Source: Pinus tabuliformis
Lineage: Eukaryota; Streptophyta; Pinopsida; Pinales; Pinaceae
Assembly (NCBI GenBank): GCA_031772625.1
Contig: CM062817.1
Coordinates: forward strand, 947,234,327-947,298,326
Direction of reading: 5' to 3'
Length of the DNA: 64,000 bases
The position numbers were made by a program, and so were the translations under genes. This document shows positions 33,716-43,265 of this stretch, in pieces (positions within the stretch are counted from its first letter, which is position 1; every line of letters starts with the position of its first letter). The notes beneath the pieces were generated by a model. The model saw only the letters and a list, made by a program, of their open reading frames with translations, was not told where the DNA came from and ran no database searches.

Positions 33716-35955
33716 GATTTCCCCCTAAAGTGCGAAGCCTGTAGTAGATTAGGGTTTCATATAATCTAGGAAGGGTGAAGTACTTTATCATTTCAAGGAT
33801 TATCTTGTGGAGAGCCCAGTCGGAACCTGCAAGTATTCAACACAAAATACATATATAAGATCATATCATCGCTGAGGTAGGCATTCCCATACTCAGATTG
33901 AAAACTTTAACTAATTGACTATCTACTGCTCTGATACAGGAATGATTTTGCAGTACATCATAATCATAGACTTTTGTAGACACAGTATGGACGCAGCCAT
34001 CTGTTTATGATTAGTCTACTGTATAATGAATACAAAACTCCTCGCAGCTTGGATGGTTGAAACTAGATCCAGGGTCTTCATTTCTACTTCCCGAACAGGT
34101 ACGATTTTATCCATGCGAATAAATGAGTTGATGTCGAACATGGTAGAAACCACTTGATTACCAGTCAATGATGTAAATTGTTAACAAGTGTGAGAGAGAC
34201 CACCGATGATGTCAATGGTTCTCAAAGTACCCAGTACAACCCATGAGATGTGAATGAATGAGTTGATGTCGAACATTTCACGGAATCCTTCGATCGAAAG
34301 TCAATGATGTAAACCGTCGTCAAAGGCGAGAAACCTGCCATTGATGCATGCAGATTTCAAGGTACTGACGATTCCTAGGTCATCTTTCTAGATAATGTGC
34401 TGATGTCGATAGAAAGCGACCCGTTGTAGGCAAGCCCACAACACGAAATCATAGATCAAGTTGAAGAAATGTAGCTGTAAGGACTGACTCAGGGATGGTC
34501 AAAATGGATGACGGGTATTTTGCAGATGAATGGTTTATATGCAGAGACCTCTTGAACACATAATGACACGACAGATGGCTTGGTGACATTTGACCCAAAG
34601 TTAATACCCGGCTGAAGACTTTCAATGTGGTTTGATCAACTGTGAGGCAAAGGATTTCCCAACCCAGGTGAATGAAAAGTGTCGTGTTCAAGAGTGGTAA
34701 TAAGGCTTCTTCTGAGACAAAGGATAACAAATAGGCTCATTTTTCTCTCTTTTCCCCCACCATTTCTGGCAAGTACCTCTTTATTTTTAACAAGCTTGAG
34801 GAGGATAACATATGCTTGATTATAAGCTCATCCTTCGGATGAGTCCAACTTAGTTTTGATTCGAACCCTAAGAAGGAGTGGTCCGTTCCTGTTTGGAATC
34901 GAAGAGGTCCTTTACTGTGAAATTTTAACGAGTCCAGTATAGGAGAAACTCGGTGTTTTTCATATTTAGAGAGTCTGAAAAAACTAAAGAAGACTCCAGG
35001 GTTGAACTTTTTCGTAAATTTGTGTCTCCCAAGCCTGAAAAAGTATAAAATAATACTTCAGAGAACCGCTTGATCTTGCGACCAAGGAGTACTTTCATGA
35101 TTAGTGTCTTTGACCTGAAAAGTAAAAAGCGATCAAGGACACGTCGTTTTATTTCCAGTATCGAATTTGAAACGACAAAAATCCGGCAATCTTTTCCTGT
35201 TTTTACGGTCAGAAAAGGGCTATAAGGGGACCGTCTTTTAATTCGTTTTTAACGAGTGTAAAAGAAATGCTCGGCAATCTTTTCATGTTTTAGGAGTCAG
35301 AAAAGGGCTTAAAAGATGACTCTGATGTTTTGGTTCGTGAAAAATGATAATTTTCCCTGAAAGTCCTTTTGTCCTGCACAAAAACAACACATTACTCATA
35401 CCTGTTTAAGATAGGCAAAAATACATTGAAAAATATCCTTCCATGGTGAAAAATAAGCAAACTTAGCATTCATTTATCCAAAAAACCTATAAAAAGTCCT
35501 TTTACCATGTCATTTTTACCATTTTACTGTTGAGGGAGAGAAAAGGGCTTTTGGCAAGAAACTTCCCGTGGACTTTGCGGAGAATCCGACCGTCGGAATC
35601 GAGCGTCGTCTCTTTCAGGTATTTCACAACATCCTCTTCTTTGTTTTCATCCGTTTAGAATTTCATTTTAAGCCCTAGTTTGATTTTTTGGGGGCTTTGG
35701 GGTTTCAAGATCCGCTTTTCGGGTTACGCAGGTGCCCCATGGGCGACCTGCGTACCCCGACATTTTCGTTAATTGGAAAATGGCAGGAGTACGCAGCCTA
35801 CCTTCAGAACAGCTGCGTACCCATGCTCTGTTTTCCGAAAGCGGGGTGCGTACTTCGCGCAAAGTAAATTTAAAACCCCAAATCTCAAAACTAAACCATT
35901 AATTTTTGATTTAATGAATTCTAATGAATGTTTCTTGGTGTGTATATTGCCCACC
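33716..35955. other. Noncoding region between 3' LTR and antisense ORF of element B
   Basis: It starts with the polypurine tract (- strand TTTAGGGGGAAATC). The next 1.1 kb holds unmatched sequence with short blocks shared with 40,830-41,760 of element A (for example GAGG(T/C)(A/G)GGCATTCCCAT and GATGAAACTAGATC). Alternating stem-loops follow (34,920-35,330). Near 35,619 CAGGTATTT could be a donor of a 5' UTR intron for the antisense ORF. Confidence 0.75.
34920..35330. repeat. Alternating short stem-loops in element B
   Basis: Two types alternate. Type 1 is TTTTTAACGAG(T)...(A)CTCGG (34,926-34,952; 35,247-35,274). Type 2 is GAGTC/GGTC, a purine-rich loop containing GAAAA(G)GG, then GACTC/GACC (34,971-34,995; 35,206-35,233; 35,294-35,322). 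Type 2 is preceded by CTCGG...TTTTC and a T-rich run. The same pattern is found in A at 41,930-42,310 and 51,945-52,085. Confidence 0.75.
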
Positions 35956-36841
35956 ATGCTTGATTGACGCGAAAGAGAACACGAAGATGTCGATTTGGCC
36001 GCAATAGATCATCAACCTTCCATTGATGCTTTGAAGGCATGCGGTCTCTACAAATACTGGGCCATACCTAGCATGAGGGCCCAGGTGCGATTCTTAGAAT
36101 GGCTGGTTGAAAGGTGGAACGTTCAGGATCAATGATTTTACATCGGAGGGCACCAGCTCGAGATAGAGCCCTTAGACATATATTTTCTCACTGGTTTGCC
36201 TAATAGGGGCGAGCAACTGACTCTGTCCGGGACTAGGCCGGGTGGCCAATCCCTTGCTAGTCTCTGGCTAGAGTGGTGCAATAATCAGCACCAGGAGAAG
36301 GGGATAGAAATCAAATACATATCCCTACCTGAACTTATGGTAATTGCCTTTACAGTTACCAGACTCTGCAGCGCAGCTGCTTTGCATATTGCCACCGGGT
36401 CCCAAATGCGGATGGCGATAGATTGCTTCCGAGGCACCATTTTCAACTGGTGTGACGCTGTGTTGGCCAATATGAAGGGCCAACTGACTAGGGCAAAGAA
36501 CGGGCAATTAAAGAATTTTGGTATGGGCCTTTAGTTGTGAGCTTTGCCCTAGAGAGGGTTCCGATGCTGATCCCACAGCATCTCACTGTTGTAGTTGGGC
36601 CTCCTCGAGAGCCAAAGTTGATGCGATGGGTTGCGGTGATGGCCCGGCATCCTGATGAGGGAGCGAGAGTTGTCCGATTTCCTGCGGGTTACTTTCACTA
36701 GTTGGAGGACCAGGTCTTTGCGATCCAGGATTTTCCTTATGCCGGAGTGGATTTTCACGGTGATTTGGACATGGTTCTTCCACAGGGAGAACAATGGGAC
36801 GACAGATGTAGTTCATTTTTCACAAGTTTTTAAATTATTTG

Positions 36842-36879
<38 letters not shown>

Positions 36880-37186
36880 TCGTCTCAAAACTGACAGTGC
36901 CAATTTTCAAAATGCAGATGTAGGTCCACAGCGTCCGGCCAATTTCCGGCCATTCGAGAGAAGAGTACCAGTTGCACCAGCACCGGCCCCACAGGATGCG
37001 GCCGCAGAGACCTTAGCCGAGTTGGAACAGGACCTAGAGTGTCTCACGACGGACATACCAGAGACGACTATAGACGATATTCCTATCCGACTTCAGCGCT
37101 ATGTGGTCGCAATCCCAGGACCTTTCAGGAGGTTCCTGTGTAGGGTAGCGCGAGCAGTGGTGTCGTATAGAGAGCACCACCAGTGA
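35956..37186 (+). pseudogene. Antisense ORF of element B, plant-mobile-domain-like, with one intron
   Basis: It is encoded opposite to gag-pol and convergent with aRH. From ATG 35,956 the frame reads RERE-HEDVD, IDALKACGLYKYWAIPSMRAQVRF, then FYIGGHQLEIEPLDIYFLTGLP; this last block resembles the plant mobile domain (inference from motif memory). Open part 36,196-36,534 ends NGQLKNFGMG; a frame change at about 36,533 continues ALERVPMLIPQH and FPYAGVDFHGDLDMVLPQGEQW. A phase-1 intron (36,808-36,917) joins VGPQRPANFRPF...IRLQRYVV, stop at 37,184. TGA at codon 4 and at 36,133 plus the frameshift inactivate it. It is homologous along its length to 43,266-44,522 in element A. Confidence 0.75.
36808..36917 (+). 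other. Predicted phase-1 intron of the B antisense ORF, with a 34-T run
   Basis: GT at 36,808 (AGAT|GTAGTT) and TGCAG at 36,913-36,917. Removing it joins GEQWDDR to VGPQRP, matching the A copy where removal of 44,125-44,220 joins GKQWGAI to DVGPVRP in the same phase. The tract 36,843-36,876 is 34 uninterrupted T, an expanded polypyrimidine tract. Confidence 0.7.
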
Positions 37187-37381
37187 TTGGCTAGTCACTT
37201 TTGTAGACACATGTGACATTTTGGTTTTTTGTACTTATCATTTTTGCCGATCATAAGGTGTTTTTCAACCTATGATCGAAGACGATGTATATTTTGACAC
37301 ACTCCTATCTATATATATCATTATTACCGGCTTATCTTGTTAAACATGTATGATGAAATGTTTTTATATTTACATGTATGA

Positions 37382-37891
37382 TTATCGCAAATGTCTGTCT
37401 AACATTCGAGAAGCAATTGCATCTGCTAATGTATTTAATGACCTTGGAATATGCTGATATTCAATGTAATCAAATTCACGTTCCAAGAGGCACACTCTCA
37501 AAAATAACCTTAATAACACTGGATTTCTAATGGCATATACTCTATTAAGCTGTAGTACAACAAGTTCAGAATCTAACCTCACTATCAAACTCCGAATCCC
37601 AAATGAAATAGATTCAGATAATAACTCAATCACTGCACTGTATTCTGCAATGTTGTTTGTTGTTTGACCGAGGCTCACCCCATGCATAGAAACTAACTCG
37701 TCAGAGGGCGAATAGATAACCCAGGCTGCGGAAGAGATATTCCGCATACTACGACAAGCACCATCAGCGAATCCAATGTACGTTTGGAGAGGCGTCGACA
37801 TCTGCAATATCAAGAGTAAAACCAAGATAAGCCAGAATAACGATGAAAACACACTTTCTAAGCTAAGCACACTGTCTATACTAACAAACAC
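37382..37891 (-). CDS. Archaeal-type RNase H (aRH) of element B, downstream of integrase
   Basis: The open frame is 169 codons, but homology starts at an internal Met (MSTPLQTYIGFADGACRS, about 37,801). The ~30 residues before it are hydrophobic and probably intron or leader, since TTGCAG precedes that ATG. All four catalytic positions are readable: FADGA (Asp), NNIAEYSAVIEL (Glu), IVRLDSEL (Asp), LNTLADAIAS (Asp). It would degrade RNA in the RNA-DNA hybrid in place of the degenerate gRH. It lies 48 bp after the integrase stop and is convergent with the antisense ORF. Confidence 0.85.
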   Translation of the reverse strand: MFVSIDSVLSLESVFSSLFWLILVLLLILQMSTPLQTYIGFADGACRSMRNISSAAWVIYSPSDELVSMHGVSLGQTTNNIAEYSAVIELLSESISFGIRSLIVRLDSELVVLQLNRVYAIRNPVLLRLFLRVCLLEREFDYIEYQHIPRSLNTLADAIASRMLDRHLR

Positions 37892-37939
37892 ACCAGCTAG
37901 AAAGAAAAACTAACCTAACTAAATCTCCATACCCATCAT

Positions 37940-39550
37940 TTAAGGATAATACCTCTTTAGGTAAAGTCCATTTCTGGGCTTACCCAAAGAGTCCCCATCA
38001 AAATCTACCAGCTCATAGGCCCCTTTTGCTAGCTTTCGCTTGACAATATAGGGCCCATGCCACATATGAACGAATTTTCCAGCACCTAATTTATCATTAG
38101 CTTGATCATATAATAGCACTAGGTCTCCTTCCGTAAAATTTTGAGGGGTCACGTTACGATCATACTGAGCTTTCATCCATTTTGCGTGAGTCTCGATTGC
38201 CAAAGCAGCGTCACGTCGAGTCTCATCTAATTGAGCTAAGTATAATAGACGTTTCTCCTCTTCGGAAGTAGCTGGAAGTAATTCGACAGCCATTTGAAGT
38301 GATGGGATTTCGCATTCAATGGGCGGCACTGCTTCCAAACCATAAACTAGTTGGAAAGGAGTGAACCCTGTTGATGTTTTCACTGAGGTTCGGTATGCCC
38401 AAAGCGCGGAAAATAACATGTTGTGCCAATTCAACCGATGAATACCAATGATTCGTCGGATCATGATAACTAAAACTTTGTTGATAGACTCAACCAGGCC
38501 ATTGGCTTGTGGATAATAAGGAGTTGAGCTATCATGACGCAAACCAAGCTGGCCTGTAAATTCTGTCATCATAATGTTTCGAAAATGGTGCCCATGGTCA
38601 ATGATTATCGCTTGTGGGACACCAAACCTAGCAATAATATGATTGAATATGAAAATCGCAGCTATCTTTCTGTCTGCCTCGAATGTAGGCATCGCCTCGG
38701 CCCACTTAGTAAAATAGTCAACCGCAAGGATGATATACGCATGCTCCCCGGTCGAGTGAGGGTTACATGTAATAAAATCAATTCCCCATTTAGCAAAAGG
38801 ACCAACGGCAATTATAGGGTGGAGAGGAGCAGGTGGTGCGCGCATCTTGCGATCAAACACTTGACAGTTGTGGCATTTTCGGACCGCAATGATACAATCT
38901 TTAAACATGGACGGCCAGAAGTAGCCAGCACGCAACACCTTCTGGGCTGTGGCATACCTAGACATATGACCGCCACACGCTCCAGAATGACAATCATTCA
39001 TAACCCTTTCTGCCTCTTCATGAGTTAAGCAACGACGAAAAACCAAGTCCGCCCCACGACTATAAATAGTATCTCCAATAATTTTGTACTGTTGGGACTG
39101 GAATCGAATTTTTCGGTGTTCCGACATTGAAATTTCAGGCCGAAAAGATTGGGTTTGGAGATAGGAAATTATATCCCCATACCACGGATCTAAAGTACTG
39201 ATGAGAAACAGAGATTCGTCCGCAATGGGTTCCTCTGCCACAGTTTCTGCGTCAGCACGCGAGAAATCACACATCAATTCCGCAAAAACAAAAGATTTCT
39301 TAGACTTAGAATTTTCAAATTCCAAGTCAAACTCCTGCAGGATAACGATCCATTTAGAGTACTTGCCCCCTAGCAACTGTTTAGTCAAAATGTAAATCAT
39401 AGGGTTGCAATCCGAAATGACTGTAGTTTTACGAAGAAGAATGTAATGACGAAAACGTTGGACAGCGTGAACGGCTGCCAGGGCCAATTTCTCCACATGC
39501 GAATATTTTAGCTCAGTGGGATTTAACGTCCTACTAAGATAATATATCAC
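37940..39550 (-). CDS. gRH remnant fused to intact integrase, element B
   Basis: 536 uninterrupted codons. Residues 1-100 are the C-terminal half of gRH (YLSRTLNPTELKYSHVEKLAL); the YTDH equivalent reads ISDCNPMIYIL. Residues 140-230 are the integrase zinc domain with His188, His195, Cys226, Cys229. The core has Asp258 (WGIDFITCNP), Asp318 (IIIDHGHHF) and Glu354 (NGLVESINK), a D,D35E spacing. The C-terminal domain runs to LYLKRYYP, no chromodomain. The frame starts inside gRH because everything upstream to the primer site is deleted, so no normal start remains. Confidence 0.92.
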   Translation of the reverse strand: MIYYLSRTLNPTELKYSHVEKLALAAVHAVQRFRHYILLRKTTVISDCNPMIYILTKQLLGGKYSKWIVILQEFDLEFENSKSKKSFVFAELMCDFSRADAETVAEEPIADESLFLISTLDPWYGDIISYLQTQSFRPEISMSEHRKIRFQSQQYKIIGDTIYSRGADLVFRRCLTHEEAERVMNDCHSGACGGHMSRYATAQKVLRAGYFWPSMFKDCIIAVRKCHNCQVFDRKMRAPPAPLHPIIAVGPFAKWGIDFITCNPHSTGEHAYIILAVDYFTKWAEAMPTFEADRKIAAIFIFNHIIARFGVPQAIIIDHGHHFRNIMMTEFTGQLGLRHDSSTPYYPQANGLVESINKVLVIMIRRIIGIHRLNWHNMLFSALWAYRTSVKTSTGFTPFQLVYGLEAVPPIECEIPSLQMAVELLPATSEEEKRLLYLAQLDETRRDAALAIETHAKWMKAQYDRNVTPQNFTEGDLVLLYDQANDKLGAGKFVHMWHGPYIVKRKLAKGAYELVDFDGDSLGKPRNGLYLKRYYP

Positions 39551-39552
39551 AT

Positions 39553-39575
39553 GTTCCCCAGCGAAGTCGCCATTT
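39553..39575 (-). other. Primer-binding site of element B
   Basis: On the - strand AAAATGGCGACTTCGCTGGGGAA directly after the LTR end. It lies next to the gRH coding sequence, marking the internal deletion junction at about 39,551-39,553. Confidence 0.85.
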
Positions 39576-40620
39576 TGTCATGCGAAAAGAGTCGATAGTG
39601 CGGACACAACCGACCTCCCTAGAAGCAAAGGCTTTCTAGTGATAAACAAGACAAATAAACACTACCTTTCTCTAAACATGCATCGAGAATACAAGTAATC
39701 AGGGGATTTTAACATACCTTTAGTCCAACGCTTTGTAGTAGTCTAGCCTCGCCGATCCGGATGAGCTCCTCCTTCTCTTCGAAACCTGCATTCACTAACA
39801 AGCCAAAAGATTAAATAGCACCTGATAAACTCATAAAATAATACATATCCATCATACAGACCAAGGAGTATATGAAACAAATCATGAATAACAATCTGTT
39901 GAGAAAAATGAGTTCATTTGTATTAAGAGGAAACAAAAGAAACCATTACAACCTGAGCCTTGGTGTTGTGCAGGTCCCTCCTAGGGTCCAGCAAGAGCTT
40001 TCCTTTACTTTGATCAGCTCACCCACTCTCAAATAAGGCTAGGAAAGGATGGGAATCTCTCCTCTCAAGCTTTACAAGGGAGTCCTATTTCCAGCAGCAT
40101 CTACCCTTAGGAATGTTCAGCTTTCAACCTCTCCTCCCTCTAGCCCAATGCCTGTATTTATAGTGCTCTAGAGGAAGTTATTCAGGTCCACCATCAATGG
40201 GATAACCCCCTCTTTGGATGGGATAGCTCCCCTCTTGATGGGATAAGTTCCTCTTTGATAGGGATACATGAACCATCTGGAGGCGCTCCATACACGTCAA
40301 ACAAGCTTCTAGAATGCTCTAGAAATGACTACAAGTAACTTTTTTGGAGTGAAACTTGCGCCTTTTGACCTTTACAAGAGTACGCACCCATTGCTTTACA
40401 GACAGAGCATACAAGTACGCAGGTATTGTGAACTTGGGTTGCGTACACGCAGGTAAGGCTTAGAGAAACTGCGTACCCAGAGATAAATGACTTTAAATGA
40501 CTTTCTCTCTTTCTTGGAGTTTGACATGGAGAGCAGAGGTATGAGGCTTGCCAAGGAGGATAGTATGACAGTTGATGGAGCCATACTAACTGCAAATAGT
40601 CATGGTGACAAGTTTTAGTG
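39576..40620 (-). mobile_element. 5' LTR of element B
   Basis: 1,045 bp matching 32,666-33,715. It starts (on +) TGTCATGCG and ends AGTTTTAGTG, running into TAATCAG of element A instead of the expected TTGTAACA. The terminal CA is therefore missing at this junction. Confidence 0.95.
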
Positions 40621-40825
40621 TAATCAGTTGACCTTGTTCTTTTAGGGGTCGGAACAACACTTTTAGGGACTTAAGAGCCCTTGGTTTATGGACATTTATG
40701 ATTGGGGTTGCAGTGCCCAAAAATGTCTATAACAGTTGCCCCCTAAAGCATGAGGTCATTAATTTGTTGATGTCGGGTGAAATGCTTTATCATGAGGGTC
40801 TGAAGTTCTTTCAAGTTGGAAGGAG

Positions 40826-43265
40826 ACCTGTAATAAGATACAATACAATACATTATCTTCATAATATTTTTATAATCTAGCTGAGGCGGGCATTCCCATG
40901 CTCAGCTTTATAAATTCATTTTCATGTACATGAGACAGACAATCGTCTGACTCTAGACTGATGATTCTGGTAGAGCCATCATCCCTTAGATTAGATGATT
41001 ATCTGTGTAACAATGATATACATCTGATGTCTTTATTTCTCTGAATGTATGTCGCAACCTGGATGGATGAAACTAGATCTGGGGTCTTCAATCTCATTCG
41101 ATCTTCACCCAAAGTACAAGTCGATCCATGTGAGAGATGTTCAGGAGTCGAACATGGAAAGACATTTCCTGATTACCAGCCAATGATGTAAGATGTTAAC
41201 AGGTGCGAGAGGAATCACTGATAATGATGATGACCCTCAAGGTACTACAGTACAATTCACGTGGTGTGAAACGAACACCACGCAAAATCTTTCGGTCGAA
41301 GGCCATTGATTTAAACCTGTCGCCGGAAGTGAGAAACTTGCCATTGAGGCATGGAAGCTTCAAAGTACTGAAAGGGGTGTTCCTAAATCGACTTCTTAGA
41401 TAATGATCTGATGTTGACAAGAAGTGATCCGTCGTAGGAGGGCCTTAGGGAATCCCACATCAATGACATGGAACGGAGCAAATGATTTTAACGGAGGTGA
41501 AAACGATCTGGTGATATAAGGTTCAGGGTGGCGGTCATGAAAGAATGGAGCGTAAATGTATTGCAGTGGGTGAGACACAGGTGAATTCTCTGAGCGACTT
41601 CTCTTGAACATATCGGCGGCACTGACATGATGGATTGGTAGCATTAACCCCATATGTGGATGGTGTGACGGAACCATGGTGATGTGACCAGTGAATGGAA
41701 AAACCCAACCCGACTTGGATGCGGAGTGAAAGTGTCATGTTCAAGAGCGACTTGCTACCAACAAAGTTTTTTCAAGTTTTCATCCCAATTTTTCCCCAGT
41801 CATTGCTGACCAGTTCCTCTTTATTTTTGTCAAGCTTGAGGAGGATAAAATATGCTTGTTCTATAATTCGCCCTTCAGGAAAACCCATCACTATGTTTTC
41901 ACGAGCCTAGCGATAGTGAAACTCGTTCTTGTCTGTTATGGACATGTTTGTCGCTATTCGGATTTAACGATTTTAACGACAAAGATAACTCGGTCCTTTT
42001 CATTTTTAGAGAGTCTGAAAAGGGACGTAAAGGAAACTCCAAAAATCATTCTTCATCACATAATCCCTTGAGTCCGAAAAAGTATAAAACAATACAAAAG
42101 GGATGAATTTTCGGTATTTTTAATGAGCTGAACAAAACAAGCGCTCGATCCTTTTGTGTAATAATCCCTCAGGTCCAAAAACATTAAAATATAAAGGAGG
42201 GATAGCACTTCCGGTCACTTTAATGAGCTGGATGGCCAATGGCTCGGCAATATTTTCATATTTTACGAGTCAGTTGAAAAGAGCTTAAAGGAGACTCGTT
42301 TTTGAGGAACGAGTGATAGATTTGGGTAGCAGCTGATTCTAGGTAAGGTTTGGAATTTTCCAATCACGGCAGTGTTACAGGATGGCTAACAAGATCACTC
42401 TTCACAGTTGTTCCTCAAAAGGGGTAAACAATCAAATGGAGGTGAATGATTGGCCAATACAGAGTGGAGATGATGATGAGAACACGACCAAGGCTTCAAA
42501 GGCTGAAGTAATACATTCACGACGGTTATTTACCGGAATTTGGTTCATTTTTTATTTTAAAATGAGCTTAAAATCTGGAGGAACATTTGCTCATTGCTTA
42601 TGTTTATTTTTTAATGAGCTTGAACCCTGCGTTAAAACTGCTCGATATAATGGTCATTGATTTCTTGATTTTACCATTAATATCTTTGTTCCTTCAAAGG
42701 TTGTCTTGCCTGCTCAATTGCTTCATCAAACTAGTTAGAAACGAACAATATATGTTTGAAAAATGAGTTAAGACACTAACATTTTACTTGAATTACGTAA
42801 AAAGTAATTAAAAAGTGCTTTTACCTCTCATTTTACCATTTCATTTGAACTTTGGTTTGTTGGAGCTTTGGAGGTGCTTTCCCCCTTTGATTTTCACCAG
42901 CTGATTTCGGGAGATTTTGTGGACGATTCTTGGTGCCATCTAGACCAGGTAGGCGCTAAACCCAAGCTCTTTCATTTCATCCTTTCCATTTTGCATTCTG
43001 AGCTTGATTTCTTGTTTTTTAGAGCCTCAGGGGTTTGAAAAATTTGCCCTGGCTCCATCGCACCCTTTCTATATCGAAAGGTGCATTACATGTTGACCTG
43101 TCTATAGGACAGTTAGCATGCAACGCACCCAGAACACTACTGGGGGTCCGATGGGCGCAAGGAGGGAAATTTGTGCCTAGTTTTCAATGGAAATTTTTGC
43201 CTGTTTTTCACCAAATCAAGATCTAACTCTTCTCTTGTTTGTTTTCAGAGATTCATTGGAGAAAA
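40826..43265. other. Noncoding region between 3' LTR and antisense ORF of element A
   Basis: Noncoding DNA with blocks shared with 33,800-35,955 of element B (GGCATTCCCAT, GATGGATGAAACTAGATC, stem-loops at 41,930-42,310). Near its end CCAG|GTAGGC (42,953) and TTGTTTTCAG (43,248) could bound a 5' UTR intron for the antisense ORF. No coding segment is supported. Confidence 0.75.
41930..42310. repeat. Alternating short stem-loops in element A, 3' region
   Basis: Type 2 stem-loops: GAGTCTGAAAAGG...AAACTC (42,011-42,038) and CGAGTC...GACTCG (42,266-42,298). Type 1: TTTTAATGAGC...GCTCGA (42,118-42,147) and TTTAATGAGC...GCTCGG (42,220-42,247). They share flanks with those in B, for example CTCGGCAAT(C/A)TTTTCAT(G/A)TTTTA. 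Confidence 0.75.

Larger units (their letters stand above)
32666..40620 (-). mobile_element. Element B: internally deleted Tat-lineage element nested in A
   Basis: LTRs at 32,666-33,715 and 39,576-40,620 differ by about 20 substitutions over about 1,045 bp (roughly 2%). Between them, on the - strand: primer site, then at once the middle of gRH, integrase and aRH; on the + strand an antisense ORF; then noncoding DNA and polypurine tract. gag, protease and RT are absent. The right LTR lacks its final CA and joins A sequence through a shared TGTAA. Integrase and aRH are fully open. Confidence 0.95.

Noticed and set aside
38534-39028. 164-codon + strand ORF in element B
   Set aside because: It overlaps the fully open integrase on the other strand, is not conserved in A and has no motif.
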